Positions 22,625 through 31,928 of a stretch of DNA of 64,000 nt are shown here, piece after piece. The position numbers and the translations under genes were made by a program. Within the stretch, counting starts at the first letter, position 1. Every line of letters starts with the position of its first letter. The stretch spans positions 1,054,001-1,118,000 of the forward strand of contig NZ_JAUTAL010000001.1 in assembly GCF_030818575.1 (NCBI RefSeq), read 5' to 3'. The notes under the pieces are model-generated. The model searched no databases and was not told the DNA's origin. It saw only the letters and a program-made list of their open reading frames with translations. The stretch comes from Chryseobacterium camelliae. GTDB taxonomy: Bacteria; Bacteroidota; Bacteroidia; Flavobacteriales; Weeksellaceae.

Positions 22625-25153
22625 ATGAAAAAACTATTATTCTTTTGCCTCTTCCTGGCAACAGGAATTGCCCAGGCGCAGGTGAACGCTTATACGTTTA
22701 CCCAGACTTCGGGGACCTATACGCCCATCACGGGAGGTACCGTGCTGGCCACAGCGTCCACAGCCAATGATTTTGATTCCCAGAACTGGACGCTGCCTAC
22801 CGGAACCATTCCGTTCTACTTCAATTTTAATGGTGTTTTCTATTCCGGACTGACGATCAACAGTAACGGATTTATAACCTTCGGGTCAAACCTGCCTCAA
22901 ACCTTTAATACGGTTCCGCTGAGTTCCACCAACCAGTTTGCCGGAGCCGTCTCAGCATTCGGCGGTGACCTTAATGCCAGTTTTGTATCTGGTGCCATCG
23001 GCAGCGAGCTGAGGTATGAAACCGTAGGATCGGCTCCCAACAGGGTTTTTGTGATCCAGTTTAAGGAATGGAGGCCATTTTACAATTTAAGTACCACCAA
23101 CATTGCTAAAATCAGCTTCCAGATCAGGCTCGAAGAAACGACCAATAAAATAACCACAGTCTACAACGATTGCGGTATCGCATTAGGTACGCTTACCAAT
23201 ACAGGTTCGAGACAGATAGGCCTCCGCGGATCTACCAATACTGATTTCAACAACCGGCTGAATTCAAACACGGTAAGCTTCGGCAGTTCTACCGCAGGAA
23301 CCTCCAACAGTTCATCACAGGCATTCAGTTTTGCCAGTGCAACACCGGGATTACCAGCTAACGGACTTACCTATACGTGGACTCCTCCTACCTGCCTGGC
23401 TCCTTCCAGTGTAGCCCAGACAGGCGCAACATCTTCGTCTGCAGACATCCAGATCACAGCTCCGGCTCCCGTACCGGCCAATGGATATGAATATTATTAT
23501 TCCACCAGCAACACGCCGCCTACCAGTACTACGGTACCTTCCAATTCTACGACTGCCTTAAACGTTTCCATCGGCGGCCTTACTGCCGGAACCACCTATT
23601 ACATCTGGGTGCGCTCGCTCTGTACAACCAGCGATAAAAGCGGATGGTCTCCTATGGGTACCTTCACGACCTTATGCAATACCGTGGATACCATCATGGA
23701 AAACTTCGATTCCTACAGCACGGGATCTATCGTACCGACCTGTTGGGATAAAATACTTATCGGAGCCAATGTCACACAAAGCATCAGCTCATCAACACCT
23801 GCATCTGGAACCAGGAATATCTCCCAGTACAACAATACGGCAGGTCAGGTGAATATCGTAACACTTCCACCATTAAATACCGTAAATGCAGGTTATCAGC
23901 TGTCACTTAAAGTGCGCGCAACCCAACCGTCTGTATTAGACATCGGATATCTGACCAATCCGTTTGATGCCAGTAGTTTTGTTGTGGTGCAAACCCTCAA
24001 TATAACGAATACTTCATATGGAAATGCCTCTACTATTCCTTTTCCTACTTCCGTTCCTGCCAGTGCAAGGGTGGCGGTAAGAATGCCTCCACAGGCTACC
24101 GCGGGAACCATTTATTGGGATGATGTAAGATGGGCCCCTTCGCCTTCTTGTCTGTTCCCATATTCTTTAGTAGCGTCCAATGTCACCCAGACTTCGGCCA
24201 CTGTTAGCTGGACCGCACCTATTGTTGCGCCTGCAGGTGGTTACGAATATTACTATGCAGACAACAGTACAGCGCCTACCGCTACCACTGTTCCGTCCGG
24301 AATCACTACCAGTACATCGGTTTCATTGACGTTGTCATCAGCAACCACTTACAATGTATGGGTACGGTCAGTATGCAGCTCAACAGATAAGAGCGAATGG
24401 TCTCCTGCTGTTACCCTGACTACTTTATGCAACGCAGTGGCAACCATGACAGAAGGTTTTGAATCGTATTCCATAGCAGCCATTGTCCCATCTTGCTGGA
24501 ACAGGCTGGTTGCCGGAAGTGCTGCCACACAGGCAATCAATTCTACAACTCCGGCATCCGGAAGCAGGAATTTATACCAGAGCAACAGTATCCCGGGACA
24601 AACCAATATTGTGATACTGCCGCCGTTCAGCACGATCAACTCAGGATATCAGCTGAGGTTTAAGGTGAGAGCAAGCCTTGCCGCCGTTCTGGAAATCGGG
24701 TACATGACGAATCCTGCGGATGAAAGTACGTTTACATTAGTGAACACATTGAATATCACGAATACATCCTATGGTCCAGACACCATTGTCCCTTTCCCGA
24801 CTTCTGTTCCTGCTAATGCAAGGGTAGCTGTGAGAATGCCTGCGCAAACCACTTCACCAAACATTTATTGGGACGATGTCAACTGGGAGCCTGCCTCTCT
24901 GAGTACCTCTGATATTTCAGGCCATAAAAACGGTATCAGCCTATATCCGAATCCGTTTACAGACGTGCTGAATATCTCCGGTACAGCAGAAGCGAAAAAT
25001 GTCCTTGTGGTAGACGCTTCCGGCAGAATCATCAAGAAGATTGCCCGTCCGGGTTCCGTGCTTCAACTCAGAGACCTCAACGCCGGTTTCTATACCATCA
25101 TTATCGAAATGAATGACGGAACAACAAAAAGCATTAAAACCATTAAAAAGTAA
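22625..25153 (+). CDS. Secreted fibronectin type III protein with T9SS sorting domain
   Basis: An 842-residue exported protein. Signal peptide MKKLLFFCLFLATGIAQAQ; about 20-250 is a beta-rich domain with N-terminal repeats (YSGLTINSNGFITFGSN). Then come two tandem copies of an FN3 domain plus a jelly-roll-like domain (about 255-510 and 511-765): each has GYEYYY, TYYIWVRSLC or TYNVWVRSVC, DKSGWSP or DKSEWSP, then STPASGTRN or TTPASGSRN and IYWDDV. The end (SLYPNPFTDVLNISG ... NAGFYTIIIEMNDGTTKSIK) is a type A T9SS C-terminal domain, so it is exported through the type IX system and attached to or released from the surface. Adhesin or carbohydrate-binding role is inferred. Confidence 0.9.
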   Translation: MKKLLFFCLFLATGIAQAQVNAYTFTQTSGTYTPITGGTVLATASTANDFDSQNWTLPTGTIPFYFNFNGVFYSGLTINSNGFITFGSNLPQTFNTVPLSSTNQFAGAVSAFGGDLNASFVSGAIGSELRYETVGSAPNRVFVIQFKEWRPFYNLSTTNIAKISFQIRLEETTNKITTVYNDCGIALGTLTNTGSRQIGLRGSTNTDFNNRLNSNTVSFGSSTAGTSNSSSQAFSFASATPGLPANGLTYTWTPPTCLAPSSVAQTGATSSSADIQITAPAPVPANGYEYYYSTSNTPPTSTTVPSNSTTALNVSIGGLTAGTTYYIWVRSLCTTSDKSGWSPMGTFTTLCNTVDTIMENFDSYSTGSIVPTCWDKILIGANVTQSISSSTPASGTRNISQYNNTAGQVNIVTLPPLNTVNAGYQLSLKVRATQPSVLDIGYLTNPFDASSFVVVQTLNITNTSYGNASTIPFPTSVPASARVAVRMPPQATAGTIYWDDVRWAPSPSCLFPYSLVASNVTQTSATVSWTAPIVAPAGGYEYYYADNSTAPTATTVPSGITTSTSVSLTLSSATTYNVWVRSVCSSTDKSEWSPAVTLTTLCNAVATMTEGFESYSIAAIVPSCWNRLVAGSAATQAINSTTPASGSRNLYQSNSIPGQTNIVILPPFSTINSGYQLRFKVRASLAAVLEIGYMTNPADESTFTLVNTLNITNTSYGPDTIVPFPTSVPANARVAVRMPAQTTSPNIYWDDVNWEPASLSTSDISGHKNGISLYPNPFTDVLNISGTAEAKNVLVVDASGRIIKKIARPGSVLQLRDLNAGFYTIIIEMNDGTTKSIKTIKK

Positions 25154-25171
25154 ATTTTTAGATTTTTTCTG

Positions 25172-25199
25172 AGGGTGGCCCAAAAGGCCACCCTTTTTT
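25172..25199 (+). terminator. Terminator after the T9SS protein gene
   Basis: Perfect 9-bp GC-rich stem AGGGTGGCC / GGCCACCCT, loop CAAAA, then Ts. Confidence 0.9.
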
Positions 25200-25356
25200 G
25201 TGGTATCAAAAAGATGTATTGGCTAATGTAAAAATTTTGAGCAAAAAAAATATTCCTGAAAAAAATCCTGATATCGGAAACTGCATTCCTTACGCTGATT
25301 TTCAGAACAGGTATATGCCGAATTGCGTATTTTTACAGAGCATTTGAATCTACTCC

Positions 25357-26103
25357 ATGAGCTTTACAGCCATTTATTATCAGCCCGATCCGGATATCAG
25401 CGATTTTGTCAGCTGTTACTGGACGGTGGAAAATGCGGTGAACGGGTCTGTAGTCACTGTAGTTCCGGATGCCTATTTTGAACTGATCTTATCAAAAGAG
25501 GAGGGCCGGGAGTTTGAAGTTTCCTTAGTAGGATTGGGAACCAGGTTTGAAGCCGATATCGAAATGCCGGTCACCAGAATGTTTGGAATCAGCTTCACAC
25601 TTATGGCTTCGGAATATATTTTCGGGCATCCCATTGCGGACCTTGTGGATTCTGCACAGGGTTTGCCTAAGGACTTCTGGGGGTTCTGTGAGGACGACCT
25701 GGATGATACCGTCCGCCTGATTGAAAAGGCCACCCAAAAAATCAGGCATCTGATCCCGGCGGTAACCGATACCAGGAAAAGGCAGCTGTTTAAGCTCGTG
25801 TACGAATCCAATGGTTCTGTTACGGTCTCTGAAATATCTTTAAAAACAGGCTGGAGCAGCCGGCAGATCAACCGGTATTTTAACCGCCAGTTTGGGGTTT
25901 CCCTTAAATCCTATTGTAATTTTCTGCGTTTCAGGTCTTCTTACCGCCAGCTGAAAGAGGGAAGGCTGTATCCGGAACAGAATTTCTCAGACCAGGCGCA
26001 TTTCATCCGGGAAGTCAGGAAATTATCCGGCGTCTCGCCCAAAGAGCTTTCCAAGAACGAAAATGACCGATTTATTCAATTTTCAGGACGTCATCTGAAA
26101 TAA
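25357..26103 (+). CDS. AraC family regulator with DUF6597-type N-terminus
   Basis: A 248-residue regulator. The N-terminus (QPDPDISDFVSCYWTVEN, VVPDAYFELILS, TRMFGISFTLMASEYIFG) is of the type found in many Bacteroidota AraC proteins; the C-terminus has the double HTH (VSEISLKTGWSSRQINRYFN, then the YPEQNFSDQAHFIREVRKLS and GVSPKELSK of the second helix pair). It lies 24 bases before a TetX-like monooxygenase gene on the same strand, so the two are probably cotranscribed and the regulator may answer to that enzyme's substrate. Confidence 0.9.
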   Translation: MSFTAIYYQPDPDISDFVSCYWTVENAVNGSVVTVVPDAYFELILSKEEGREFEVSLVGLGTRFEADIEMPVTRMFGISFTLMASEYIFGHPIADLVDSAQGLPKDFWGFCEDDLDDTVRLIEKATQKIRHLIPAVTDTRKRQLFKLVYESNGSVTVSEISLKTGWSSRQINRYFNRQFGVSLKSYCNFLRFRSSYRQLKEGRLYPEQNFSDQAHFIREVRKLSGVSPKELSKNENDRFIQFSGRHLK

Positions 26104-26127
26104 TTTTGCCATAACTAAAAAGATGTT

Positions 26128-27258
26128 ATGGTTTTACAACATAAAAAAGTAGCCGTTATCGGGGCAGGCCCGGTAGGCCTTACATTCGCAAGATTATTGC
26201 AGCAATCCGGGGCAGATATCAGTGTGTATGAACGGGATAAGGATCAACATACGCGCATTAAAGGCGGTACCCTGGACATCCATCACGATTACGGCCAGCT
26301 CGCTCTGGAAAAAGCGGGGCTTTTAGACGAATTTTACAGGTATTCCAGGCCAACGGGAGAACGCTCGGTTGATCAACACGGCACCCTGCTGCTTGAAGAT
26401 TATCCGGCAGAGGGCCATCTCTACGACCGGCCGGAAATAGACCGGAATGATTTGCGAAAAATGCTTCTGGAACACCTGGATCCCGGGACGGTCTGCTGGG
26501 ACCGCAGATTGATTTCCCTGGAACAACAGTCCAACGGAACCTTTTTTCTGCATTTTGAAAACGGCGATACAGCCTATGCCGATCTGGTAGTAGGTGCCAA
26601 CGGAGGAATGAGCAATGTCCGGAAACTGGTGACGGATGCCATTCCGCAATATACCGGAACCATTGTGATCCAGGGTGAGGTCCGGCAGCCGGATTTTCAA
26701 TGCCCGGAATTTAAACTGCTGTGCGGATCCGGAAATATGGCAGCCAATGCAGAATGCATCTTTTTCTTTTCCCAGACCAAATCCGACGGAGCGTTAACCT
26801 ACTACATCTCCTTCCGGAAACCTGAACACTGGATCGGGGAAAGCGGGATCAACTTTAATGACCGTCAGGAAACCATTTTGTTCCTGAGCAGCCTGTTTGT
26901 AAACTGGAATCAGGTATACCACGAGCTGTTTAAGGCAACGGATGAATACACCCTGCTGCCGATGCGGCGGCTGCATCCCGAACACTGGAAGCCTCACCAT
27001 AACATCACGCTGATAGGAGATGCGGCCCATGTAATGCCTCCATTTTCGGGTATTGGAGTGAACATCGGTCTTCTGGATGCCTTGTACCTGTCTGAAAACC
27101 TTCTGGATGAATCGTTCATAAACATTGATGCAGCCATACAGGCCTATGAAGAAAAGATGTTTATCTATGCATCAAAAGCACAGGAAGATGGCGCGAAGGC
27201 AGAAGAAAGTGTACATTCCGAAAAGGAATTTGATGAAAGGCTGAGGGATAAAAGGTAG
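26128..27258 (+). CDS. FAD-dependent monooxygenase, TetX-like
   Basis: Cytoplasmic class A flavoprotein monooxygenase of 376 residues. FAD-binding VAVIGAGPVGLTFARLLQQS (residues 8-27), the RNDLRKMLLEHL segment with the conserved Arg, the DG-like VVGANGGMSNVRKLV, and the second FAD motif LIGDAAHVMPPFSGIGVNIG. These blocks, plus GGTLDIH, VCWDRRL and EEKMFIYASKAQE, follow the order and wording of tetracycline destructase TetX (where the last motif reads GQGVNSG). It is therefore a close relative of that family; whether it attacks tetracyclines is not known. Neighbouring AraC regulator, 24 bases upstream. Confidence 0.87.
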   Translation: MVLQHKKVAVIGAGPVGLTFARLLQQSGADISVYERDKDQHTRIKGGTLDIHHDYGQLALEKAGLLDEFYRYSRPTGERSVDQHGTLLLEDYPAEGHLYDRPEIDRNDLRKMLLEHLDPGTVCWDRRLISLEQQSNGTFFLHFENGDTAYADLVVGANGGMSNVRKLVTDAIPQYTGTIVIQGEVRQPDFQCPEFKLLCGSGNMAANAECIFFFSQTKSDGALTYYISFRKPEHWIGESGINFNDRQETILFLSSLFVNWNQVYHELFKATDEYTLLPMRRLHPEHWKPHHNITLIGDAAHVMPPFSGIGVNIGLLDALYLSENLLDESFINIDAAIQAYEEKMFIYASKAQEDGAKAEESVHSEKEFDERLRDKR

Positions 27259-27582
27259 TTCTAAAAGAATACATCCGGGCAGTGAAGGAGTGACTTTGAT
27301 CCTATGGAAGCCATTGGCATCAGCTCTTTTTCCGCTAATGCTTTCAGAAAGGTTTTTGGATAGTCTGTATAGAGGCCCTCACTAGGATTTTATTGTTTCT
27401 TTTTTGCTAAAAATTTGCATCATCAGAAAGTAATCACTGGTAGAGGAGAGTAGGCAAAAAGCTGCATGGGAAAGTGATTTACCACTTTTAAAATTCTATT
27501 GGATGCTAATTCCGGTTCAGCATATCTTTTTTTGTATATTTATAACAAACTAATCCAATGCTTAACGATTCAAACCGTTCTT
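27259..27582. other. Intergenic region between TetX-like and hypothetical genes
   Basis: No gene seen. AT-rich, with T-rich tract ATCTTTTTTTG around 27525-27535 in front of the next gene, but no clean promoter pair or hairpin. Confidence 0.35.
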
Positions 27583-28116
27583 ATGTCGCTTTCTGAACTG
27601 CCATTCTATCCGGTTGAATTTTATGAAGTCCTGAAGGCCAATGATCCGGACCATTATTTTAAAGCAGTGCATGTCTATAAATTTAATGCTGGCGGCACAC
27701 GCTATCTGGCTACCTTTGAGGAATATGAGCGCCATGTTTATGTCCTTCAGTTCTGTCTGGAAGAAAGTAGTGAAACTGACGATAAATTTGACCGGATTGC
27801 CAACGTAGGACCTGCCGTTGCAAAAAAGGTTCTTGTGACCTGTGCATCCATTGGGTTGTCCATTCTCAGAGAAAATCCCCTGGCATCATTCTTTTTTACC
27901 GCAAGACCAACTGCTGATAAACTGGGCAAAGAAGGCAAGGGAAGGAACAAGCGGCTTTCCGTATATCAGTACTTTGCCGTTTTTTTCTTCGATTCCGACC
28001 ATTTTACTCATTCATGCTCAGACCAGCGAGGTTCCTATTTGATCCTTAATAAAAAATATGAACAGCAGGAGCCGGATGCAAAGGAAAAAATAACAGATCT
28101 GCTTGATACCAATTAA
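27583..28116 (+). CDS. Hypothetical protein, 177 aa
   Basis: I prefer the ATG at 27583 (MSLSELPFYPVEFYEVLKAN); the frame is open to 27499. The protein has short strands and helices typical of a globular cytoplasmic protein (FKAVHVYKFNAGGTRYLATF, HVYVLQFCLEES, VAKKVLVTCASIGLSILREN, SFFFTARPT) and a basic loop GKEGKGRNKR. It is somewhat like the DUF6934-type Bacteroidota proteins in layout, but I cannot assign it. It is followed by a convergent hairpin and the MACPF-like gene on the other strand; no functional link is evident. Confidence 0.65.
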   Translation: MSLSELPFYPVEFYEVLKANDPDHYFKAVHVYKFNAGGTRYLATFEEYERHVYVLQFCLEESSETDDKFDRIANVGPAVAKKVLVTCASIGLSILRENPLASFFFTARPTADKLGKEGKGRNKRLSVYQYFAVFFFDSDHFTHSCSDQRGSYLILNKKYEQQEPDAKEKITDLLDTN

Positions 28117-28148
28117 AAACCATCAGAAGAAAGATCATTCTCCTGATG
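28115..28148 (-). terminator. Terminator of the aegerolysin/MACPF operon
   Basis: On the minus strand CATCAGGAGAA / TTCTTCTGATG (11 bp, one wobble) around a 7-base loop, then GTTTTTAA. It lies 28 bases past the MACPF gene stop and just after the convergent gene's stop. Confidence 0.65.
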
Positions 28149-28175
28149 ATTGTATTGTTTAATTAATACCGGGTA

Positions 28176-30386
28176 TCAATTGCCAAACACATTGTGCAGC
28201 TCATCCACAATTCCAATATATTGCTTTTTAATGGAATTGATGCTGTAGTAGTCTTCAGGCGTCCAGTCCGGCTGCCAGCTGCTGCTGCTGAAACTGTACA
28301 CGTTCAGGTCTTTCATTTTTTTCACCGCATTCTCAAGGTGCTCATTAATATTTTTAATGGATGCGATATTGGTACTGATACTCTGGCCTTGCCATGTAGA
28401 TGAGATATCTTTAGCCGCACTGAATTTTACCGGATACAGAACAACATCTCCCTTTTTCAATACACGCTTCTCCATATCCACTTCGAATTTTGCTGCAATT
28501 AACGGGTTTTTAGAAAATTTTGCCCCATCGCTATTGATCTGATTCAAAACCATCTGAGAAGGACCGAAAGCATAAATATCCCCGGAAGGCGTTAAGAACG
28601 GAAGTACTTTTAAAAATCCACTGAAGGCACTGTAATTATTCGGTAAAAAAGAACAGTCCTCAGTCTTGTACCATACATTGGTATATCCGGAGTTAAATTC
28701 TGTTTTTACAATATCGTTTGTAATGGATTTTTCTCCTTTATACAATACACCCAATCCCAGTTCTGCACTGCGCAGGAACTTGATTTCATTCCATTTTGTA
28801 TAAATTTTCTGGGCATCTGTGCTTAGCTGGTTATAAGCGTTCTCAATAACACTTTCATCATCAAAATTATCCCTGATATATCCTGCCTGCTGGCTGAACG
28901 ATGCCGCAATCTGGTTGAACGGGGACATTTTAAAATTGGAAGCGGATATTCCGCTGGCATCCAGCATATAATATGTTTTGCCCAGTGAAAGGAAATCCTG
29001 GATCATGGATTGTTTTTTCAGCAGTTCCTGTGTGGAACTCAGGTCATCTATGGCATTCAGGTATCCGGTGGCCATCCACGGGAACAGGTCCGGCCAGTTG
29101 CTGATCCATACCCCAAGCACGGTATAGTTGTCGTCCTTTTTCCCCAACTGGACTTTTTCTTTAGCAAGAGCAGCCCCTGATGGCCTCATTACCATGAGTT
29201 CGTTGTCGGGCACTAACGTTTTCAGAGCATCATTTCTTTTCAGGACATCAAGGTTGTTGTTTGCAACTTCTTTTTTAAGGTCATCAACCGGTTTCGGATC
29301 TGCCTTCTTCTCTGAGCGTTTCAAAAACTCCTCTAAGGTCAGGTCTTTTTCCTTCTTTTTAGCTTCCTCAAAGGCGGAGGTCTTTGCCAGTGCATCCAGA
29401 TTAGTCAGGTTCTTTATTTCGTTTACCTTTTCGGTCACTTTCGGGTCCTTTTCCGGTGTTTTGAATTCGGGTATTTTGGGTGCATTCGCTACTGAGCTTA
29501 CCGGCGGCGCTTTTTCCAACAGGCTGATTGAACTGATGTCACTGAATGCCTTGCCTTCTACCACCTGGCTCCACGCAGCAATCTGTTGCTGCACGCATCC
29601 GCCGCTTGACCAGGAAGATGTGGTCACATTCACGGTTGATTCCCTGCGGGAATTACTTCCGTCATAAGCCGCTTCTACAGTAATCGCCTTTCCGACTCCT
29701 GAATAGGTAAAGTTTCCTTTGCCACCATACTTCCAGCTGCTTTCACCTGATGAGCTGATCATTTCAAGAGACACGGTACCCATGCCTCCCCAAACTACGC
29801 CTACTACCATCCCATCACCGTGTTTTTGAAAGAAAAGCTGGACAGATTTAACCCATGCATTGACCAGGCTCACAATTTCCGGATGAGCATCCGGTGACTG
29901 CATAACGGTTAAAAGATTATCTGTTCCTAATTTTTTCATCAAAGCATTATAATTGTCCAATGCCTGCAATGCCATCTGCTTGGGATTTGCCTGAAGCGAA
30001 TTAATTAAGTCCTCTGCTTTTAAATCATTGAAATTAATGTATTCTACCCCGGAAAGCATTTGTACATTATAATTAACGGCTACCTTTTTCGTCAGTTCTG
30101 CCGCTGAATTACCTGCATACACGGATAAACCTGCGTTAATACTTGCAAGCCCGGAAATACCATATGATCCCGATACACCTATAGAACCCTGGTTCAGGCG
30201 GTCTGTATAGACATAGGAGCTGCCTCCGGTCATGGTTTGTTTAACCTCTTTGTCCGGAACCATCTTGGTGATATCTCCTTTTATGACGGAGGTGAAGAAA
30301 CGGCCTGTATCACTTTTTACAATGCTTCCGATCTCAACAGCGTAAAAAGGATTGATTGTTCCGTTTGTACTTTTTATATTACTCAT
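28176..30386 (-). CDS. MACPF-like pore-forming protein, aegerolysin partner
   Basis: A 736-residue protein without signal peptide. Residues about 65-290 have the MACPF pattern: GSIGVSGSYGISGLASINAG, an FFQKHGDGMVVGVVWGG segment in the place of the Y-G-T-H-Y signature (184-201), and the closing IAAWSQVVEGKAF...ISSISLL (269-290). About 300-375 is a charged, coiled-coil-like linker (KDPKVTEKVNEIKNL, EEAKKKEKD), and 400-736 is a second domain rich in Trp and Tyr (WISNWPDLFPWMATGYLN) that may bind membranes. It starts 57 bases after an aegerolysin gene, so the two are made together. By comparison with fungal PlyA/PlyB and bacterial AfIP-1A/1B pairs, it should be the pore-forming member. Target cells unknown. 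Confidence 0.72.
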   Translation of the reverse strand: MSNIKSTNGTINPFYAVEIGSIVKSDTGRFFTSVIKGDITKMVPDKEVKQTMTGGSSYVYTDRLNQGSIGVSGSYGISGLASINAGLSVYAGNSAAELTKKVAVNYNVQMLSGVEYINFNDLKAEDLINSLQANPKQMALQALDNYNALMKKLGTDNLLTVMQSPDAHPEIVSLVNAWVKSVQLFFQKHGDGMVVGVVWGGMGTVSLEMISSSGESSWKYGGKGNFTYSGVGKAITVEAAYDGSNSRRESTVNVTTSSWSSGGCVQQQIAAWSQVVEGKAFSDISSISLLEKAPPVSSVANAPKIPEFKTPEKDPKVTEKVNEIKNLTNLDALAKTSAFEEAKKKEKDLTLEEFLKRSEKKADPKPVDDLKKEVANNNLDVLKRNDALKTLVPDNELMVMRPSGAALAKEKVQLGKKDDNYTVLGVWISNWPDLFPWMATGYLNAIDDLSSTQELLKKQSMIQDFLSLGKTYYMLDASGISASNFKMSPFNQIAASFSQQAGYIRDNFDDESVIENAYNQLSTDAQKIYTKWNEIKFLRSAELGLGVLYKGEKSITNDIVKTEFNSGYTNVWYKTEDCSFLPNNYSAFSGFLKVLPFLTPSGDIYAFGPSQMVLNQINSDGAKFSKNPLIAAKFEVDMEKRVLKKGDVVLYPVKFSAAKDISSTWQGQSISTNIASIKNINEHLENAVKKMKDLNVYSFSSSSWQPDWTPEDYYSINSIKKQYIGIVDELHNVFGN

Positions 30387-30443
30387 GATTATTATTGTTA
30401 TTAGTTTTAGAAAATAGATTCAATTGATTGCTTTTGCAGGGGC

Positions 30444-30848
30444 CTAGAGTTTGATACAGCTGATGGTTACATTACCAATGGCACCGGAGTTTTTATTGCC
30501 GCCCTCCCTGTTCGAATAATAAGATTTGTCACTGGCATCCTGGGTCCAGCTGAAGCTATTGTCTTTTTTACCCCACGGGCACTCCCATACAAATTTCCCG
30601 ATCTTGGTATCCCCGTTATACAGCTCGAAGCTTCCCTGCGTGCCGGAAGAGGCGTCTGACCTTCCGCATGAGCAGATTGAGGCACTTTTGCCTGAATCCA
30701 CGGTAATCTTATTGATGTCATCAGTGCTGATTTCTTTATCCTTATCACCCTCCTGATAGAATTTGCCCCATTGTAAGGTTGCATTTTTTACTTGTAAGGT
30801 CATATTTTCTGATACGATCTTAACTTCAATCCATTGTGCGTATGCCAT
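30444..30848 (-). CDS. Aegerolysin, membrane-lipid-binding subunit
   Basis: A 134-residue single-domain protein, starting MAYAQWIEVKIV as ostreolysin and pleurotolysin A do. Further family blocks are NATLQWGKFYQEGDKDKEIS, SICSCGRSDASSGTQGSFEL, FVWECPWGKKDNSFSW and SGAIGNVTI. Aegerolysins are beta-sandwich proteins that bind sphingolipids, in particular ceramide phosphoethanolamine of insects and some other invertebrates, and recruit a MACPF partner. The gene for such a partner follows 57 bases downstream. There is no signal peptide, as in other bacterial aegerolysins, so release may need lysis or another route. First gene of the unit; no clear -7 box found upstream. Confidence 0.93.
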   Translation of the reverse strand: MAYAQWIEVKIVSENMTLQVKNATLQWGKFYQEGDKDKEISTDDINKITVDSGKSASICSCGRSDASSGTQGSFELYNGDTKIGKFVWECPWGKKDNSFSWTQDASDKSYYSNREGGNKNSGAIGNVTISCIKL

Positions 30849-31065
30849 AATTTTGTAATGTTTTAATTCCTGTTTTTGTTTTTCAGGAATGTTAATCCGT
30901 TTTTTTAAGTGGGGGCTGCTCCACTGTATGTAAATTATTTTTTTAGTCTGTGAGCGATCTTCAACGCCTAAAAGAAGCGATGATGCAGTAATCTGAATTT
31001 TTCCTTAGGCTGCCATGCTAAAGTCCCGGAATTTGCCGGGCCTGAGAGGTCTGCTATGAAAATTA

Positions 31066-31326
31066 TCAGTTGTAATGGTTAAGGAAAGCGACTGTCGGAC
31101 TTTTCAGACAGCACCTGTAAATACTATCATACAGCAGAACAGGGCTATATTGGTCCGGAATAGACAAGCAGTCGAATATTGTATGGTGAAAATAAAGGCC
31201 GGTTGCAACAGGATTACTATTGATTTCCGGAAGTTTAGTTGCTGCGGGAATTTCCTGTTGAATTGTTCTCACAGGACCCCAGATGCACCTATTGGAAATA
31301 GGGAGGCTTAAATGGGTTGTTTTCAT
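31066..31326 (-). CDS. Doubtful small ORF upstream of the aegerolysin gene
   Basis: Eighty-six codons, on the same strand as the toxin genes and 217 bases upstream of the aegerolysin start. The product (including GLYFHHTIFDCLSIPDQ and a SIYRCC segment) has no signal peptide or membrane helix and no family I know. Codon use is plausible, but there is no promoter or ribosome-site support. It may be chance. Confidence 0.2.
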   Translation of the reverse strand: MKTTHLSLPISNRCIWGPVRTIQQEIPAATKLPEINSNPVATGLYFHHTIFDCLSIPDQYSPVLLYDSIYRCCLKSPTVAFLNHYN

Positions 31327-31886
31327 GGGTGGTTAGTTTTTATAAATATTTCTGTAAATATAATTTTTACAGGCAAAACCATTGGTCAGTGGTGTAAGCT
31401 TTACCATTTGGTTTTGATATCATTTCGGGTGGTCAGCCCGTCTTTAAACCGTAGTTTTAAATATTCTGTATCATTATTTAGAATTGAGGTACAGCTGCAT
31501 ATGTCAACGGATAAAATAGCAGCTCGTTCCCTGGCTCTGATTATTGATCTTGCTATGGTGTCTTCAACCAGCAGATCGTGATGATTCAAATTTAGATATT
31601 TTTTTTGTTTATAAGATATAAACTCTTTAAAATTTTATTTTTCTTAAAAATAAAATAAAGAATATTTAATATTGCAGGCATATCAATATCAGATCTAAGG
31701 TGTCAAACCATATCAATATTGCTCTGAAGCGGCCCGGTCAGGTATTTTTCTAATTGTAGATCATGTTTCAAACCTTTTTCATCGAACAATAAGAGTTCTT
31801 ATTGTTTCGGGTACAGAAATGAATTGTATGGATGCTTAAATTGCCTCTGACCACATGAAAATAGCCTTGAAATTGCAACCGCAACA

Positions 31887-31928
31887 TTTGCTTATATAAA
31901 TTTAATATCGTAATATTGCGATATTAAA
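31887..31928 (+). promoter_or_regulatory. arsR promoter with overlapping ArsR operator
   Basis: TTTG (31887-31890), 20 bases, TAATATTG (31911-31918, one base off the -7 consensus). The -7 box is the exact centre of a perfect inverted repeat TTTAATATCG (31901-31910) / CGATATTAAA (31919-31928). A dimeric ArsR bound here would cover the -7 box, so arsenite-relieved repression is expected. Confidence 0.75.

Noticed and set aside
31312..31581. Plus-strand ORF of 89 codons before arsR
   Set aside because: Product looks random and has no promoter or ribosome-site support.
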